From NCBI RefSeq assembly GCF_035984415.1, contig NZ_CP130720.1, positions 806,001-870,000 on the forward strand: a stretch of DNA of 64,000 nt. The letters run 5' to 3'. A model generated the notes under the pieces. The model had not been told where the DNA came from. It made no database searches and saw only the letters and a program-made list of their open reading frames with translations. The DNA is from Streptomyces sp. NBC_01296. GTDB taxonomy: Bacteria; Actinomycetota; Actinomycetes; Streptomycetales; Streptomycetaceae. The translations under genes and the position numbers were made by a program. This document shows positions 10,171-18,219 of this stretch, piece by piece (within the stretch, counting starts at the first letter, position 1; each line of letters opens with the position of its first letter).

Positions 10171-11505
10171 ATGACCACTGCCACACTGTCCGAGATCTCC
10201 TCGGGCGCCGACGAGTTGTCCGTCTGGCCGGCCTCGACGACCCGGCTCCCGCACGGCGGCCTCGCCGTCGGCGGGGTCTCGCTGAGCGAGATCGCCGACC
10301 GCTTCGACACCCCGGCCTACGTCCTGGACGAGGGCGAGGTACGAGCCCGCTGCCGCACCTACCGCGATGCCTTCCCCGAGGCCGAAGTCCTCTACGCCGC
10401 CAAGGCCTTCCTCTCGCGCGCCATGGCCCACCGGATCGCCGAGGAAGGGCTCGGACTCGACGTCTGCTCCGCCGGCGAGCTCGAACTCGCCGTCACCGCC
10501 GGATTCCCGCCGGAGCGCATCCTCCTGCACGGCAACGCCAAGTCACCCCGCGACATCGACACCGCACTACGGCTCGGCGTCGGCCGGATCGTCATCGACA
10601 GCCCCTCCGAGATCGCCCGCCTCGCCGCCGCCGTCGGCCCGACCGGACGGCAGAAGGTCCTGGTCCGCGTCGTCCCCGGCATCTCGGCCGGCGGCCACGA
10701 GAAGATCCGCACCGGCACCGACGGCCAGAAGTTCGGCCTGTCCCTCACCGACGGATCCGCCCAGCACGCCATCACCCGCATCCTGGGCCAGCCGCAACTC
10801 GAACTCGTCGGCCTGCACTGCCACATCGGCTCCCAGATCACCGACGTCAAACCGTACGTCTGCGCCCTGCGCCGCATGGTGGGCCTGATGGCCCGCATCC
10901 GCGACACCCACGGCACCACGCTCCCCGAGCTCGACATGGGCGGCGGCCACGGCATCGCCTACCGCCCCGGAGAACCCGCACTCGACCTCACCGCCCTCGC
11001 CCGCCGCCTCCGCGCCGAGCTCGTGGCGAGCTGCGCGGCAGCCGGACTCACCGTGCCCCGCCTCGCCATCGAACCCGGCCGCGCCATCGTCGGCCCCGCC
11101 GGAGTGGCGCTCTACCGGGTCCTCGCCGTCAAACGCACCGGAGAGCAGACGTTCGTGGCGGTCGACGGCGGGATGAGCGACAACCCCCGCCCCGCCCTGT
11201 ACGGGGCGCGCTACGCGCCCCGCCTGATCGGCCGCCACTCCGGCGCCGAACCCCGCACCGCCACCGTGGTCGGCCGGCACTGCGAAGCGGGAGACGTCCT
11301 CGCCGCCGACGTCGAACTCCCCGGCGACGTCCACCCCGGAGACCTCCTCGCCGTACCCGTGGCCGGCGCCTACCAGCAGTCCATGGCCTCCGGCTACAAC
11401 ATGGTCGGCCGCCCCCCGGTGGTCGCGGTCGACGACGGCGCCGCCCGGCTCCTCGTACGACGCGAGACGCTCGACGACTTCCGCCGCCGCGACATCGGCG
11501 ACTAG
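10171..11505 (+). CDS. lysA: Diaminopimelate decarboxylase (PLP-dependent)
   Basis: This is a 444-residue fold-type III PLP enzyme that would decarboxylate meso-diaminopimelate to lysine. The PLP lysine lies in LYAAKAFLSRA, the cofactor phosphate loop in MGGGHGIAY, the His stacking on PLP in HCHIGSQI, and the partner-chain active-site Cys in RHCEAGDVL. GGGGAGAG precedes ATG 10171, 14 bases after the preceding small gene. A ~25-residue N-terminal extension is present. It lacks a neighbouring argS/thrA context, so it may be a second, specialised paralogue; related amino-acid decarboxylases of this fold cannot be excluded. The stop codon's last base begins an inverted-repeat element. Confidence 0.9.
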   Translation: MTTATLSEISSGADELSVWPASTTRLPHGGLAVGGVSLSEIADRFDTPAYVLDEGEVRARCRTYRDAFPEAEVLYAAKAFLSRAMAHRIAEEGLGLDVCSAGELELAVTAGFPPERILLHGNAKSPRDIDTALRLGVGRIVIDSPSEIARLAAAVGPTGRQKVLVRVVPGISAGGHEKIRTGTDGQKFGLSLTDGSAQHAITRILGQPQLELVGLHCHIGSQITDVKPYVCALRRMVGLMARIRDTHGTTLPELDMGGGHGIAYRPGEPALDLTALARRLRAELVASCAAAGLTVPRLAIEPGRAIVGPAGVALYRVLAVKRTGEQTFVAVDGGMSDNPRPALYGARYAPRLIGRHSGAEPRTATVVGRHCEAGDVLAADVELPGDVHPGDLLAVPVAGAYQQSMASGYNMVGRPPVVAVDDGAARLLVRRETLDDFRRRDIGD

Positions 11506-11583
11506 GCCGTCTCTTTCGGATCTCGCCGGTTAAGCCCGCGGTGCCAGGCGCCGCGGGCGAGGCGTGATCCGAAAGAGACGGCC
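11505..11583. repeat. 79-bp inverted-repeat element (MITE-like or terminator)
   Basis: Perfect 18-base arms GGCCGTCTCTTTCGGATC (11505-11522) and GATCCGAAAGAGACGGCC (11566-11583) enclose 43 bases. The interior holds a second palindrome, CCCGCGG/CCGCGGG (about 11535-11557). The first arm begins on the last base of the lysA stop codon. The T-run within the arm is unusual in this GC-rich DNA. It could work as a transcription terminator, but the long exact arms and internal palindrome also fit a miniature inverted-repeat transposable element. No target duplication is obvious by eye. Confidence 0.75.
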
Positions 11584-11712
11584 CAGGGCGGTACCTCCGG
11601 CGGGGCGGAGGCCGCGTTGACGGCGCGCTCCGGCCTTCGCACCGATCGCCGGGAGCGGGCCTGCGGGCCACCATGGAGGGGATCCGCACGGGGAACCGCC
11701 CGGGAGGCGCCG

Positions 11713-13356
11713 ATGGTGCACACCGATGGAGCAGCTGCGGACGTGCTGGTGGCCGGCGCCGGCCCGGTCGGGCTGACGGCGGCCGCCGAGCTGCGGCGGC
11801 GCGGGATCGCCTGCCGCATCGTCGACCGGCTCCCGGCGAGGCTGCCGTACGCGAAGGCGGTGGGGATCCAGCCGCGGACCCTGGAGATCTGGGACCGGAT
11901 GGGCTTCGTCCGGGCCGCCCTCGAGGCGGCCGTCCCGATGCGCGGGCAGCTGACGTACGTGAACGGCGTGGAGCAGCCCCGGCTGGACCTGGTGCTGCCG
12001 CCCGAGGTGCCGTACCGCTTCGCCGCGCTGCCGCAGTACGAGACCGAGCGGATCATCGAGGAGTTCCTGGAGCGCTTCGGGACGCGCATCGAGCGGGGCA
12101 CCGAGCTGGTGTCGTTCGTCCAGGACGCGGACGGGGTGACCAGCCGGCTCACCACTGCGGCCGGGGAGGAGGAGGTCCGCACCCGCTTCCTGGTGGGCTG
12201 CGACGGCGCGCACAGCATCGTCCGCAAGGGGCTGGGGCTGGCCTTCGAGGGAGGCGCCTTCCCCGAGGAGTACATGCTCGCCGACGTGGAGGTCGACTGG
12301 GACCTGCCGTACGGGTACGGGGTGCGGGCGATGCACCACGATGCCCGGGGCTCCGTCGACGACGTGCTGGTGTGCATCCCGCTGCCGGGTGAACGCCGCT
12401 ACCGGGTGTCGATGATGGTGCCGCCCGAGCTCTCCGCCGCTGCGCCCGAGGGCGGTGACGGGGTGGTGCACGGCCTGGAGGGCAGCCGGGCTCCCGAACT
12501 CGGCCACATCCAGGCCGTCCTGGACCGGCTGTCTCCGCAGCCGACCACCGCGTCGGCCATGCGCTGGTCGTCCGTGTTCCGGATCAGCCACCGGCTGGTG
12601 GACCGGTACGGGGCGGGGCGGGTCTTCGTGGCCGGGGACGCGGCGCACATCCATCCGCCGACCGGCGCGCAGGGCATGAACACCGGGATCCAGGACGCCT
12701 GGAACCTGGCCTGGAAGCTGGCGCTGGCCGTGGAGGGCGCCGCGGCTCCGGGGCTGGTCGCGAGCTACGACGCGGAGCGCCGGCCGGTGGGCGAGGAGGT
12801 CGTCGGCCGTACCGTCCGGCACGCCACCGAGGGCGTCCAGGCCGATCCGGAGGACGCGCAGACGCTGATGATGCGCCAGGCCCAGCTGCTCGTCGGCTAC
12901 CGGGGCAGCCCCGTCGTGCAGCGGGCCGAGCCGGACGCGGGCGCAGGGCCCGGGCCGCAGCCCGGCGACCGGGCACCGGACTGCGGCGGGCTCTGCGGGG
13001 ACCTCGCCGCCTACCCGCTGCGGCTGTTCGACCTGCTGCGCGGCCGCGAGCACGTGCTGCTGCTGTACGGGCCCGGCCCGGCGCTGGACGGCCTCGCCGA
13101 ACTCACCTCCGCGGTACGGGGTTTCGCCCCGGGCCGGGTCGGGGTGTGCGCGATCCTCGCGGAGACCGAGCCCGACCGGCCGGCGTCGGCCCTGGTGCCC
13201 GTGTACCGGGACGGCCGGGGCGAGTTCGCCCGGCTGTACGGGGTGCGGGAGCCGGCGGCGTTCGTGGTCCGGCCGGACGGCTACCTCGGCGCCAGGCTGT
13301 GCCCGCCGACCGCTGCGGGGCTGCTCGCCCACTTCTCGGCGGTGTTCGGCGGCTGA
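11713..13356 (+). CDS. FAD-dependent aromatic monooxygenase (group A flavoprotein hydroxylase)
   Basis: This is a 547-residue protein. ATG 11713 follows GGGAGGCG at a good distance. The Rossmann motif GAGPVG (15-20) binds FAD, CDGAHS is the DG motif contacting FAD and NADPH, and FVAGDAAHIHPPTGAQGMNTG is the GD motif. The C-terminal ~150 residues are the thioredoxin-like domain found in polyketide-tailoring and phenol hydroxylases. The reaction is NAD(P)H- and O2-dependent hydroxylation of an aromatic compound. There is no biosynthetic cluster around it, so catabolism or detoxification is as likely as tailoring. The 3' end overlaps the opposing DUF4386 gene by 76 bases. Confidence 0.92.
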   Translation: MVHTDGAAADVLVAGAGPVGLTAAAELRRRGIACRIVDRLPARLPYAKAVGIQPRTLEIWDRMGFVRAALEAAVPMRGQLTYVNGVEQPRLDLVLPPEVPYRFAALPQYETERIIEEFLERFGTRIERGTELVSFVQDADGVTSRLTTAAGEEEVRTRFLVGCDGAHSIVRKGLGLAFEGGAFPEEYMLADVEVDWDLPYGYGVRAMHHDARGSVDDVLVCIPLPGERRYRVSMMVPPELSAAAPEGGDGVVHGLEGSRAPELGHIQAVLDRLSPQPTTASAMRWSSVFRISHRLVDRYGAGRVFVAGDAAHIHPPTGAQGMNTGIQDAWNLAWKLALAVEGAAAPGLVASYDAERRPVGEEVVGRTVRHATEGVQADPEDAQTLMMRQAQLLVGYRGSPVVQRAEPDAGAGPGPQPGDRAPDCGGLCGDLAAYPLRLFDLLRGREHVLLLYGPGPALDGLAELTSAVRGFAPGRVGVCAILAETEPDRPASALVPVYRDGRGEFARLYGVREPAAFVVRPDGYLGARLCPPTAAGLLAHFSAVFGG

Positions 13357-14027
13357 GCGGGCCCGGTGAACCCCTTGGCGAGGAGCCGGACGGCCAGGGT
13401 CACTTCCCAGGCGAACACCGGGAGGGCGGCGAGCGATCCGGCGACCGAGACCTGCTCGTAGAGGCCGAACAGCACGGCGGTCGCCGAGGCGCAGATCATG
13501 GCGCCGCCGACCAGCCCCAGTGCGGCGATGGGCCGCGGGACGAGCCGTGAGCGGTACATCAGGCAGGCCAGGACGAGGGTGTTGGCGCCCAGGACGAAGT
13601 TGGGGCCGAAGAGGAACGTCCAGTCGTGGATCGCCACGAGGGTGTCGGCGGCCGTGACGAGGGAGGAGGCATCGGCGCCCGCCGCTCCCGCGAAGTCCCT
13701 GCGCAGCGTCACCACCGACAGGACGCTGATGATGCCGACGACGATGACGGCGGCCTCCAGGAGGCGCCCGCAGACGTAGCCGAGTGCGGCGCCTTCGTTC
13801 TGTCTCCTGACGACCGGGTACAGGGCGACCCCGGTGCCGACGACCGCCAGCGCGAGGACGAACTCGAACAGCGCACCGAGGACCACCCGGGTGTCGGCGC
13901 CGGCGCCGAGGACGTAGTCGGCGTCGTGCAGCACGGGGCCGTAGAGCGCGAGCCCGCCGATCGCGGCGACCTCGGTGACGAGGAACAGCACACCCGTCAC
14001 GACGGCGATTTTCCTGGTTGAGCTCAT
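13281..14027 (-). CDS. DUF4386 integral membrane protein
   Basis: This is a 248-residue protein with about six hydrophobic segments, beginning KIAVVTGVLFLVTEVAAIGG. ATG 14027 is chosen because the longer frame upstream runs into the operator palindromes. The pattern (signal-like first helix, FLFGPNFVLGANTLVLACLMYRS loop, PIAALGLVGG) matches DUF4386, a family of unknown function. It is divergent from a TetR regulator with two palindromic operators in the shared promoter region, so it is the likely target of that repressor. Its 3' end overlaps the monooxygenase gene antisense. Confidence 0.82.
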   Translation of the reverse strand: MSSTRKIAVVTGVLFLVTEVAAIGGLALYGPVLHDADYVLGAGADTRVVLGALFEFVLALAVVGTGVALYPVVRRQNEGAALGYVCGRLLEAAVIVVGIISVLSVVTLRRDFAGAAGADASSLVTAADTLVAIHDWTFLFGPNFVLGANTLVLACLMYRSRLVPRPIAALGLVGGAMICASATAVLFGLYEQVSVAGSLAALPVFAWEVTLAVRLLAKGFTGPAQPPNTAEKWASSPAAVGGHSLAPR

Positions 14028-14045
14028 GCGGAACCGACCCCTCTC

Positions 14046-14070
14046 CTCAGGTGTACGGCGTACACCTGAG
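14046..14070. promoter_or_regulatory. TetR operator O1 (perfect 25-base palindrome)
   Basis: CTCAGGTGTACG (14046-14057) and CGTACACCTGAG (14059-14070) are perfect inverted repeats about one central base, 19 bases upstream of the DUF4386 start. It is the expected site for the TetR protein encoded divergently. Confidence 0.8.
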
Positions 14071-14079
14071 CCGTACGTT

Positions 14080-14097
14080 AGGTGTACGCCGTACACT
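14080..14097. promoter_or_regulatory. TetR operator O2
   Basis: GTGTACG-C-CGTACAC (14082-14096) repeats the core of O1; the outer bases are less symmetric. The centres of O1 and O2 are 31 bases apart, about three helical turns, so two dimers can bind the same face. A GTG here is in frame with the TetR gene but is rejected as its start. Confidence 0.75.
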
Positions 14098-14147
14098 CGT
14101 CAAGCCGGGAGTCCCGCCCGGGCGCGGACCACGAGGAGCTGATCGAG

Positions 14148-14870
14148 ATGACCCGGCAGACGGAGGCGGCGCCCCGGGCGCCCCTGAGCAGGGACCGGGT
14201 GCTGCGCGCCGCCGTCGCACTGGCCGACGGCATCGGGATCGAGGCGCTGAGCATGCGCAGGCTCGCCCAGGAACTGGGCGTGGTGCCGATGGCGCTCTAC
14301 AAGCACGTGGCCAACAAGGAACAGCTCCTGGACGGCATGGTGGAGGCCGTCGTGGGCGAGATCGATCCCACGGCGCCCGGATCCGACTGGCAGGGCGCGG
14401 TCCGCCGGCGGGTCCTCTCGGCGCGGGCGGCCCTGCTGGGGCATCCGTGGGCGGCTCAGGTGATCCGGTCGCGCACCGGCCCGACGCCGGCGGTGCTCGC
14501 GTACATGGACTCGGTGATCGGGATGTTCCGCGCCGGCGGCTTCTCGGTCGACCTCACCCACCACGTGATGCACGCACTGGGCAGCCGGATGCTGGGATTC
14601 ACCCAGGAGCTGTTCGACGCCGCCCCGGGCCCCGGCCCGCAGGGGCAGGCGGCCATGCCCCCGGAGGCCGCGGCGGCCTACCCCCACGTCACCGAGCTGG
14701 CCATGGCCGCCGCCCACGACGGGGACTCCGTCGTGGGCGGCGGCTGTGATGATCAGTTCGAGTTCGAGTTCGCACTGGATCTGCTCCTGGACGGCTTCGA
14801 ACGCCTCCGGCAGCAGGGCTGGACGTCCGGCGCCCGTCGCCCGCTCACCGGCGGTGGCCTGATCGCGTAG
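14148..14870 (+). CDS. TetR-family repressor (TetR_C class)
   Basis: This is a 240-residue protein; ATG 14148 follows GAGGAG at 10 bases. The N-terminal helix-turn-helix spans about residues 15-60 (LSMRRLAQELGVVPMALYKHVANKEQLLDGM). The remaining ~170 residues are the variable ligand-binding domain, of the type with HVMHALGSRMLGFTQELF seen in tetracycline-repressor-like proteins. It probably represses the divergent membrane gene and itself through the two palindromes upstream. The ligand is unknown; the neighbouring flavin monooxygenase may also be connected. Confidence 0.9.
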   Translation: MTRQTEAAPRAPLSRDRVLRAAVALADGIGIEALSMRRLAQELGVVPMALYKHVANKEQLLDGMVEAVVGEIDPTAPGSDWQGAVRRRVLSARAALLGHPWAAQVIRSRTGPTPAVLAYMDSVIGMFRAGGFSVDLTHHVMHALGSRMLGFTQELFDAAPGPGPQGQAAMPPEAAAAYPHVTELAMAAAHDGDSVVGGGCDDQFEFEFALDLLLDGFERLRQQGWTSGARRPLTGGGLIA

Positions 14871-14882
14871 GCTCGGCCAATG
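14868..14882 (+). promoter_or_regulatory. -10 element of a probable leaderless promoter
   Basis: TAGGCT (14868-14873) is followed by six bases and then ATG 14880, with no ribosome site. A TANNNT -10 box six or seven bases before the ATG places the transcript start on the A of ATG, as in actinobacterial leaderless mRNAs. The box overlaps the stop of the TetR gene. Confidence 0.5.
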
Positions 14883-15500
14883 GCCAAGTACTTCGACGTG
14901 CACCCCGAGAACCCCCAGCAGCGCACCATCGGCAGTGTCGCTGACAGCATCCGCTCCGGCGCGCTCGTCGCGTACCCGACGGACTCCTGCTACGCGCTGG
15001 GCTGCCAGCTCGGCAACCGTGAGGGCCTCGCCCGGATCCGGTCCATCCGCGATCTCGACGACCGTCACCACTTCACGCTGGTGTGCCAGGAATTCGCCCA
15101 GCTGGGCCGGTTCGTGCAGATCGACAACGACGTGTTCCGCGCGATCAAGGCGTGCACGCCGGGGAGTTACACCTTCATCCTCCCCGCGACGAAGGAAGTG
15201 CCGCGCCAGCTGCTGCACCCGAAGAAGAAGACGGTCGGCGTGCGCATCCCCGACCACGCGGTGACCCAGGCCCTGCTCGCCGAGCTCGGCGAGCCGCTGC
15301 TGTCCAGCACCCTGCTCCTGCCCGACGAGCCGGAGCCGCTGACGCAGGGCTGGGAGATCAAGGAGCGGCTCGACTACCTCGTGGACATCGTCGTCGACTC
15401 GGGCGACTGCGGCACCGAGCCGACCACCGTCATCGACTTCTCCGGCGGCGAGGCCGAGATCGTACGCCGCGGAGCGGGCGACACGACGCGCTTCGAGTGA
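14880..15500 (+). CDS. Sua5/YciO/YrdC-family protein
   Basis: This is a 206-residue protein of the YrdC fold (dsRNA/nucleotide-binding). SGALVAYPTDSCYALGC is the nucleotide-site strand-loop, and KKKTVGVRIPDHAVTQALL with PLLSSTLLLP completes the core. The length and lack of a C-terminal Sua5 domain place it in the YciO branch. True TsaC/Sua5 proteins make threonylcarbamoyl-AMP for tRNA t6A; YciO proteins have a less defined role in RNA metabolism. It starts 10 bases after the TetR stop and is probably leaderless. Confidence 0.85.
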   Translation: MAKYFDVHPENPQQRTIGSVADSIRSGALVAYPTDSCYALGCQLGNREGLARIRSIRDLDDRHHFTLVCQEFAQLGRFVQIDNDVFRAIKACTPGSYTFILPATKEVPRQLLHPKKKTVGVRIPDHAVTQALLAELGEPLLSSTLLLPDEPEPLTQGWEIKERLDYLVDIVVDSGDCGTEPTTVIDFSGGEAEIVRRGAGDTTRFE

Positions 15501-15537
15501 CGGACCCCTCCCGTCTGCCGCGCGACGGGGCGCTACC

Positions 15538-16479
15538 TCACGCGGCGGGCGGATCGGCGGGCCGGGGCTCGCCTCCGCGGCGGACCAGGCCGTACGCCCA
15601 GCGCTCGTTCAGGCCGGCGAGGAAGCCGACGCTGCCCCAGAAGAACCAGGCCTTGATCAGGGCCTGGTGGCCGGCCACGGACAGCGGCAGCGGCCCGCAC
15701 ATGTCCTCGGGGGCGGCCGGCGGGGTGAGCAGGGTGAGGATGCCGCCGTTGATGAGCAGGAAGAGCGAACTGGCCAGGAACCAGCCGACCACCACCCGGT
15801 ACCAGCCCTCCTGACGCATCATCCGGGCGAGCTGCACCGGGTCCGCGGGGATGTCGGCGGGCGCGGAGGGGCCGGGTGCCGGCCGGATCAGCTGGTAGGC
15901 GTCGCGCAGCCGGATGATCACACTGAAGACCGCACCCATCGCCCCGCCCGCGAAGCAGACCAGGGAGTCCATCAGGATCAGCTCTTCGGGGCAGCCGATG
16001 GCGCCGTGGAACAGCGGAGGCAGGTACCGGCCGACGAGCAGGGCCAGTACGAGCACCACGGGGCTGAGGACGATGCCGAAGGCAAGGCCCGTGTTGAGCC
16101 CGCGCCCGCCGGCGAGTGCCGCGTCGGCCGCGAGCCGCTGGGCGGCGGCATCCGCCTCCGCCTGGAGACGGTCGGTGCCGGTGCCGGGCGGCCGCCCGGC
16201 GGGCCCGGCCGCGGACTCGCGGATGCCGGCGCGTACGGCCGCCTCCAGGGCCCGGGCCACCGACTCACCCGTACGCTGCTCGAACGCGCGCTGCGCGGCC
16301 GTGTGGAGGCGTTCGATCCGGGCCAGTTGCCGCGGCTCCGCGTCCCGCAGCCGCTGGAGGCCGGGCGCCTCCTCGGCGAGGCCGAGGGCCTCGGCCATCG
16401 TCCGCGGCTCGCCCGGTCCGGCGGCGCCGAACAGCCAGGCTCCGATCGCGCCGGTCCGGCCCGTACGCCGTTCGCTCAT
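15538..16479 (-). CDS. Membrane protein of unknown function
   Basis: This is a 313-residue protein with a charged, partly coiled-coil N-terminal half (residues 25-115, rich in Glu/Arg/Ala). Helices follow: LNTGLAFGIVLSPVVLVLALLVG (about 130-152), LVCFAGGAMGAVFSVIIRL, VVVGWFLASSLFLLINGGILTLL, and a last segment near ALIKAWFFWGSVGFLAGL. The family is not recognised. The gene is convergent with the YciO gene (37-base gap) and follows the RNase terminator, so it is likely its own transcription unit. Role unknown. Confidence 0.75.
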   Translation of the reverse strand: MSERRTGRTGAIGAWLFGAAGPGEPRTMAEALGLAEEAPGLQRLRDAEPRQLARIERLHTAAQRAFEQRTGESVARALEAAVRAGIRESAAGPAGRPPGTGTDRLQAEADAAAQRLAADAALAGGRGLNTGLAFGIVLSPVVLVLALLVGRYLPPLFHGAIGCPEELILMDSLVCFAGGAMGAVFSVIIRLRDAYQLIRPAPGPSAPADIPADPVQLARMMRQEGWYRVVVGWFLASSLFLLINGGILTLLTPPAAPEDMCGPLPLSVAGHQALIKAWFFWGSVGFLAGLNERWAYGLVRRGGEPRPADPPAA

Positions 16480-16519
16480 TGCGCATCCCCCTTGATCCCA
16501 GGGGAAGTTGTACCGTCAC

Positions 16520-16583
16520 ACCGCCTCCCGGCGGAACCCCCGGCCCGTGGCGTCGCACAGGCCGGGGCCCACCGGGAGGCGGT
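16520..16583 (-). terminator. Terminator of the RNase gene
   Basis: ACCGCCTCCCGG (16520-16531) pairs perfectly with CCGGGAGGCGGT (16572-16583). A second stem, CCCCGGCC/GGCCGGGG (16538-16545 and 16560-16567), nests inside. It lies 12 bases past the RNase stop on the minus strand. Confidence 0.75.
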
Positions 16584-16594
16584 GAACAGCCGGA

Positions 16595-17029
16595 TCAGCA
16601 GCCGAAGTCGACGCGCCGGAACGTCGCGTAGTGGTCGGCGGTGTAGTAGTCCTCCTCCCACTGCTGTCCGGTGATGATCCGGCGCGCACCGCGGGTCGGC
16701 GATCCCGGGGTGACGACGGTGTACTCGTGGTAGTAGCCGCTGCCGTGGATCGGCAGCAGCCGCTCACGGTTCTGGAAGACGACGCCGTCCTGGGAGTAGG
16801 GGAACGGACCGCCCTCGTCGATGAGGTCGAGGGTGTCGTGCGCCTGAGACGGCAGCGCCGAGTAGCAGATGCTGCCGACCGAGGCCGCGGAGGCGGCCGC
16901 GGCGAGGGAGACGGGCGCGGAGGCAGGAGCGGGGGCCGCCGAGGCGGCCGGTCCGGTGAGGAGCGCGGCGGCGACTGCCGCGGCGCCGGCGAGGGCCACG
17001 ATGCGTGGGGGGATTCTCATGCGGCCCAT
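16595..17029 (-). CDS. Secreted guanyl-specific ribonuclease (RNase Sa type)
   Basis: This is a 144-residue precursor. A Sec signal peptide (residues 1-32, ending near ASAAP) precedes a ~95-residue catalytic domain closely matching RNase Sa of S. aureofaciens. Shared blocks include SALPSQAHDTLDLI, GPFPYSQDGVVFQNRE and GYYHEYTV. Catalytic residues can be assigned by alignment: Glu102, Arg113, Arg117 and His133. Cys55 and Cys144 are placed for the conserved disulfide. It cleaves RNA after guanosine outside the cell. The start could also be the ATG at 17020; neither has a clear ribosome site. No barstar-like inhibitor gene lies in the window. Confidence 0.95.
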   Translation of the reverse strand: MGRMRIPPRIVALAGAAAVAAALLTGPAASAAPAPASAPVSLAAAASAASVGSICYSALPSQAHDTLDLIDEGGPFPYSQDGVVFQNRERLLPIHGSGYYHEYTVVTPGSPTRGARRIITGQQWEEDYYTADHYATFRRVDFGC

Positions 17030-17207
17030 GATGACGCGCGTAGAGCGGCGGCCGTCAACGCCGACTCCGTTGAGTTTCCTGCCTGTTCACCGGGGGCGTG
17101 CAGCCCTTGGCACGGATGCCGCCGCAGCTTAAGACGGACGCAACCTGAGGCACCGTACGACGCCGATGGCAGGATGATCACCAGTCGACCGAGAGAGGTG
17201 CCCCACC

Positions 17208-17873
17208 ATGGCCGTCGTCCACCGGACCACGATGACCCCCGGCAAGCTGGAGCTGCTCGCTTCCTGGCTTCCCGCTCAGCCCTGGTACCAGGGCCCGGAC
17301 GCAGGAGGTGCGCCGCAGCCGGCCAAGGCCGGGGGCTTCCGCCTCGACGACCCGCAGGGCGAGGTCGGGATCGAGTTCATGGCGGTCACCGACGGTGCGG
17401 GAGACCGGCCGGTCACGTACCTCGTGCCGCTCACCTACCGCGGAGCCCCGCTCAACGGGGCGCAGGACGCCCTCATCGGCACCTCCGAGCACGGGGTGCT
17501 GGGGCGCCGGTGGATCTACGACGGGACCCACGACCCGGTCCTCGTCGACCGGTTGTACGCGCTCGTGCGCGGCGAGGCCGAGGCGCAGGCCCAGAGCGAG
17601 AGCCACGCACCCGACCCCTCGGTCACGGGCTGGTCCGCGAGGGCCGGCCACCCGGGGCCGGCGGCGCTCCTGGAGGTGTCCGCCGGGCCGGACACGTCCG
17701 ATGTGCTCGTGCAGACCTCCGCCGGGAAGCTGACCATCAGCGTGCAGCGCATCCTGCGGCCCGCACCGGCGCAGGCCGACTCCGCCGGGCAGCTGCTGGG
17801 GCACGTCACCGCGGACTGGACGCTGCCGGACGGGGCGAAGGCCCGCGGCCGGTACGCCGTCGTCCGCGCGTAG
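17208..17873 (+). CDS. Maltokinase N-terminal cap-like protein
   Basis: This 221-residue protein resembles only the N-terminal cap domain of actinobacterial maltokinase: LELLASWLPAQPWYQG, then IEFMAVTDGAGDRPVTYLVPLTYRGAPL and a HGVLGRRWIYDGTHDPVLVDRLY block. The kinase domain is absent, and the C-terminal half adds a second strand-rich unit (LTISVQRILRP). GAGAGAGG precedes the ATG. Stand-alone cap proteins are common in Streptomyces and have no established activity; a link to maltose/trehalose metabolism is only suggested by homology. It is followed 72 bases later by a DUF6296 gene. Confidence 0.82.
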   Translation: MAVVHRTTMTPGKLELLASWLPAQPWYQGPDAGGAPQPAKAGGFRLDDPQGEVGIEFMAVTDGAGDRPVTYLVPLTYRGAPLNGAQDALIGTSEHGVLGRRWIYDGTHDPVLVDRLYALVRGEAEAQAQSESHAPDPSVTGWSARAGHPGPAALLEVSAGPDTSDVLVQTSAGKLTISVQRILRPAPAQADSAGQLLGHVTADWTLPDGAKARGRYAVVRA

Positions 17874-17945
17874 GCGGCGCGCACCGGGCGCTGCGCGCAT
17901 CATGGAGGTGGGGGACGCTCTTTCGCCCGGCAGAGGAGGGCGCGG

Positions 17946-18173
17946 ATGAGTTCCGAGCGCTACGAGCTGGTGTTTTCCGAGGGACCGGACACGAGCGAGG
18001 ACGTCGTCGTGGTGACGGCCACCGGTCAGGCCGGCCCGGGTGGCCACCCGGTCTACACGGACGCGACCGGCATCGTCCGGGCGGAGATCAGCGACCAGGA
18101 GGAGGTACGCATCCTGGCCTCCGGCGGCGGCCAGAACCCGGCCCGCGTGGTCCGGCTGCGGCCGCTGCCCTGA
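17946..18173 (+). CDS. DUF6296-type small protein
   Basis: This is a 75-residue protein with GGAGGG before ATG 17946. The sequence opens RYELVFSEGP and carries GPGGHPVYTDATGIVRAEIS followed by VRILASGGGQNP, matching the DUF6296 family of actinomycete small proteins. It has no signal peptide or membrane segment and appears to be one small beta-domain. Function unknown. Confidence 0.75.
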   Translation: MSSERYELVFSEGPDTSEDVVVVTATGQAGPGGHPVYTDATGIVRAEISDQEEVRILASGGGQNPARVVRLRPLP

Positions 18174-18181
18174 CCGCGCGC

Positions 18182-18219
18182 TCGCGGCCGCACCGGCAAG
18201 TCGCGGCCGCACCGGCAAG
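18182..18219. repeat. Two tandem 19-base repeats
   Basis: TCGCGGCCGCACCGGCAAG occurs twice without a gap (18182-18200 and 18201-18219). The 213-base gap between DUF6296 and the L,D-transpeptidase otherwise holds an AT-richer stretch (18318-18360) that probably contains the promoter of the latter. Confidence 0.75.

Noticed and set aside
14082..14147. A GTG start for the TetR gene at 14082
   Set aside because: It lies inside operator O2 and has no ribosome site, whereas ATG 14148 has GAGGAG at the right distance and gives the usual N-terminus.
18182..18219. The tandem 19-base repeat as an attachment site or start of a CRISPR array
   Set aside because: There are only two copies with no spacer between them, no cas or integrase gene, and no tRNA.
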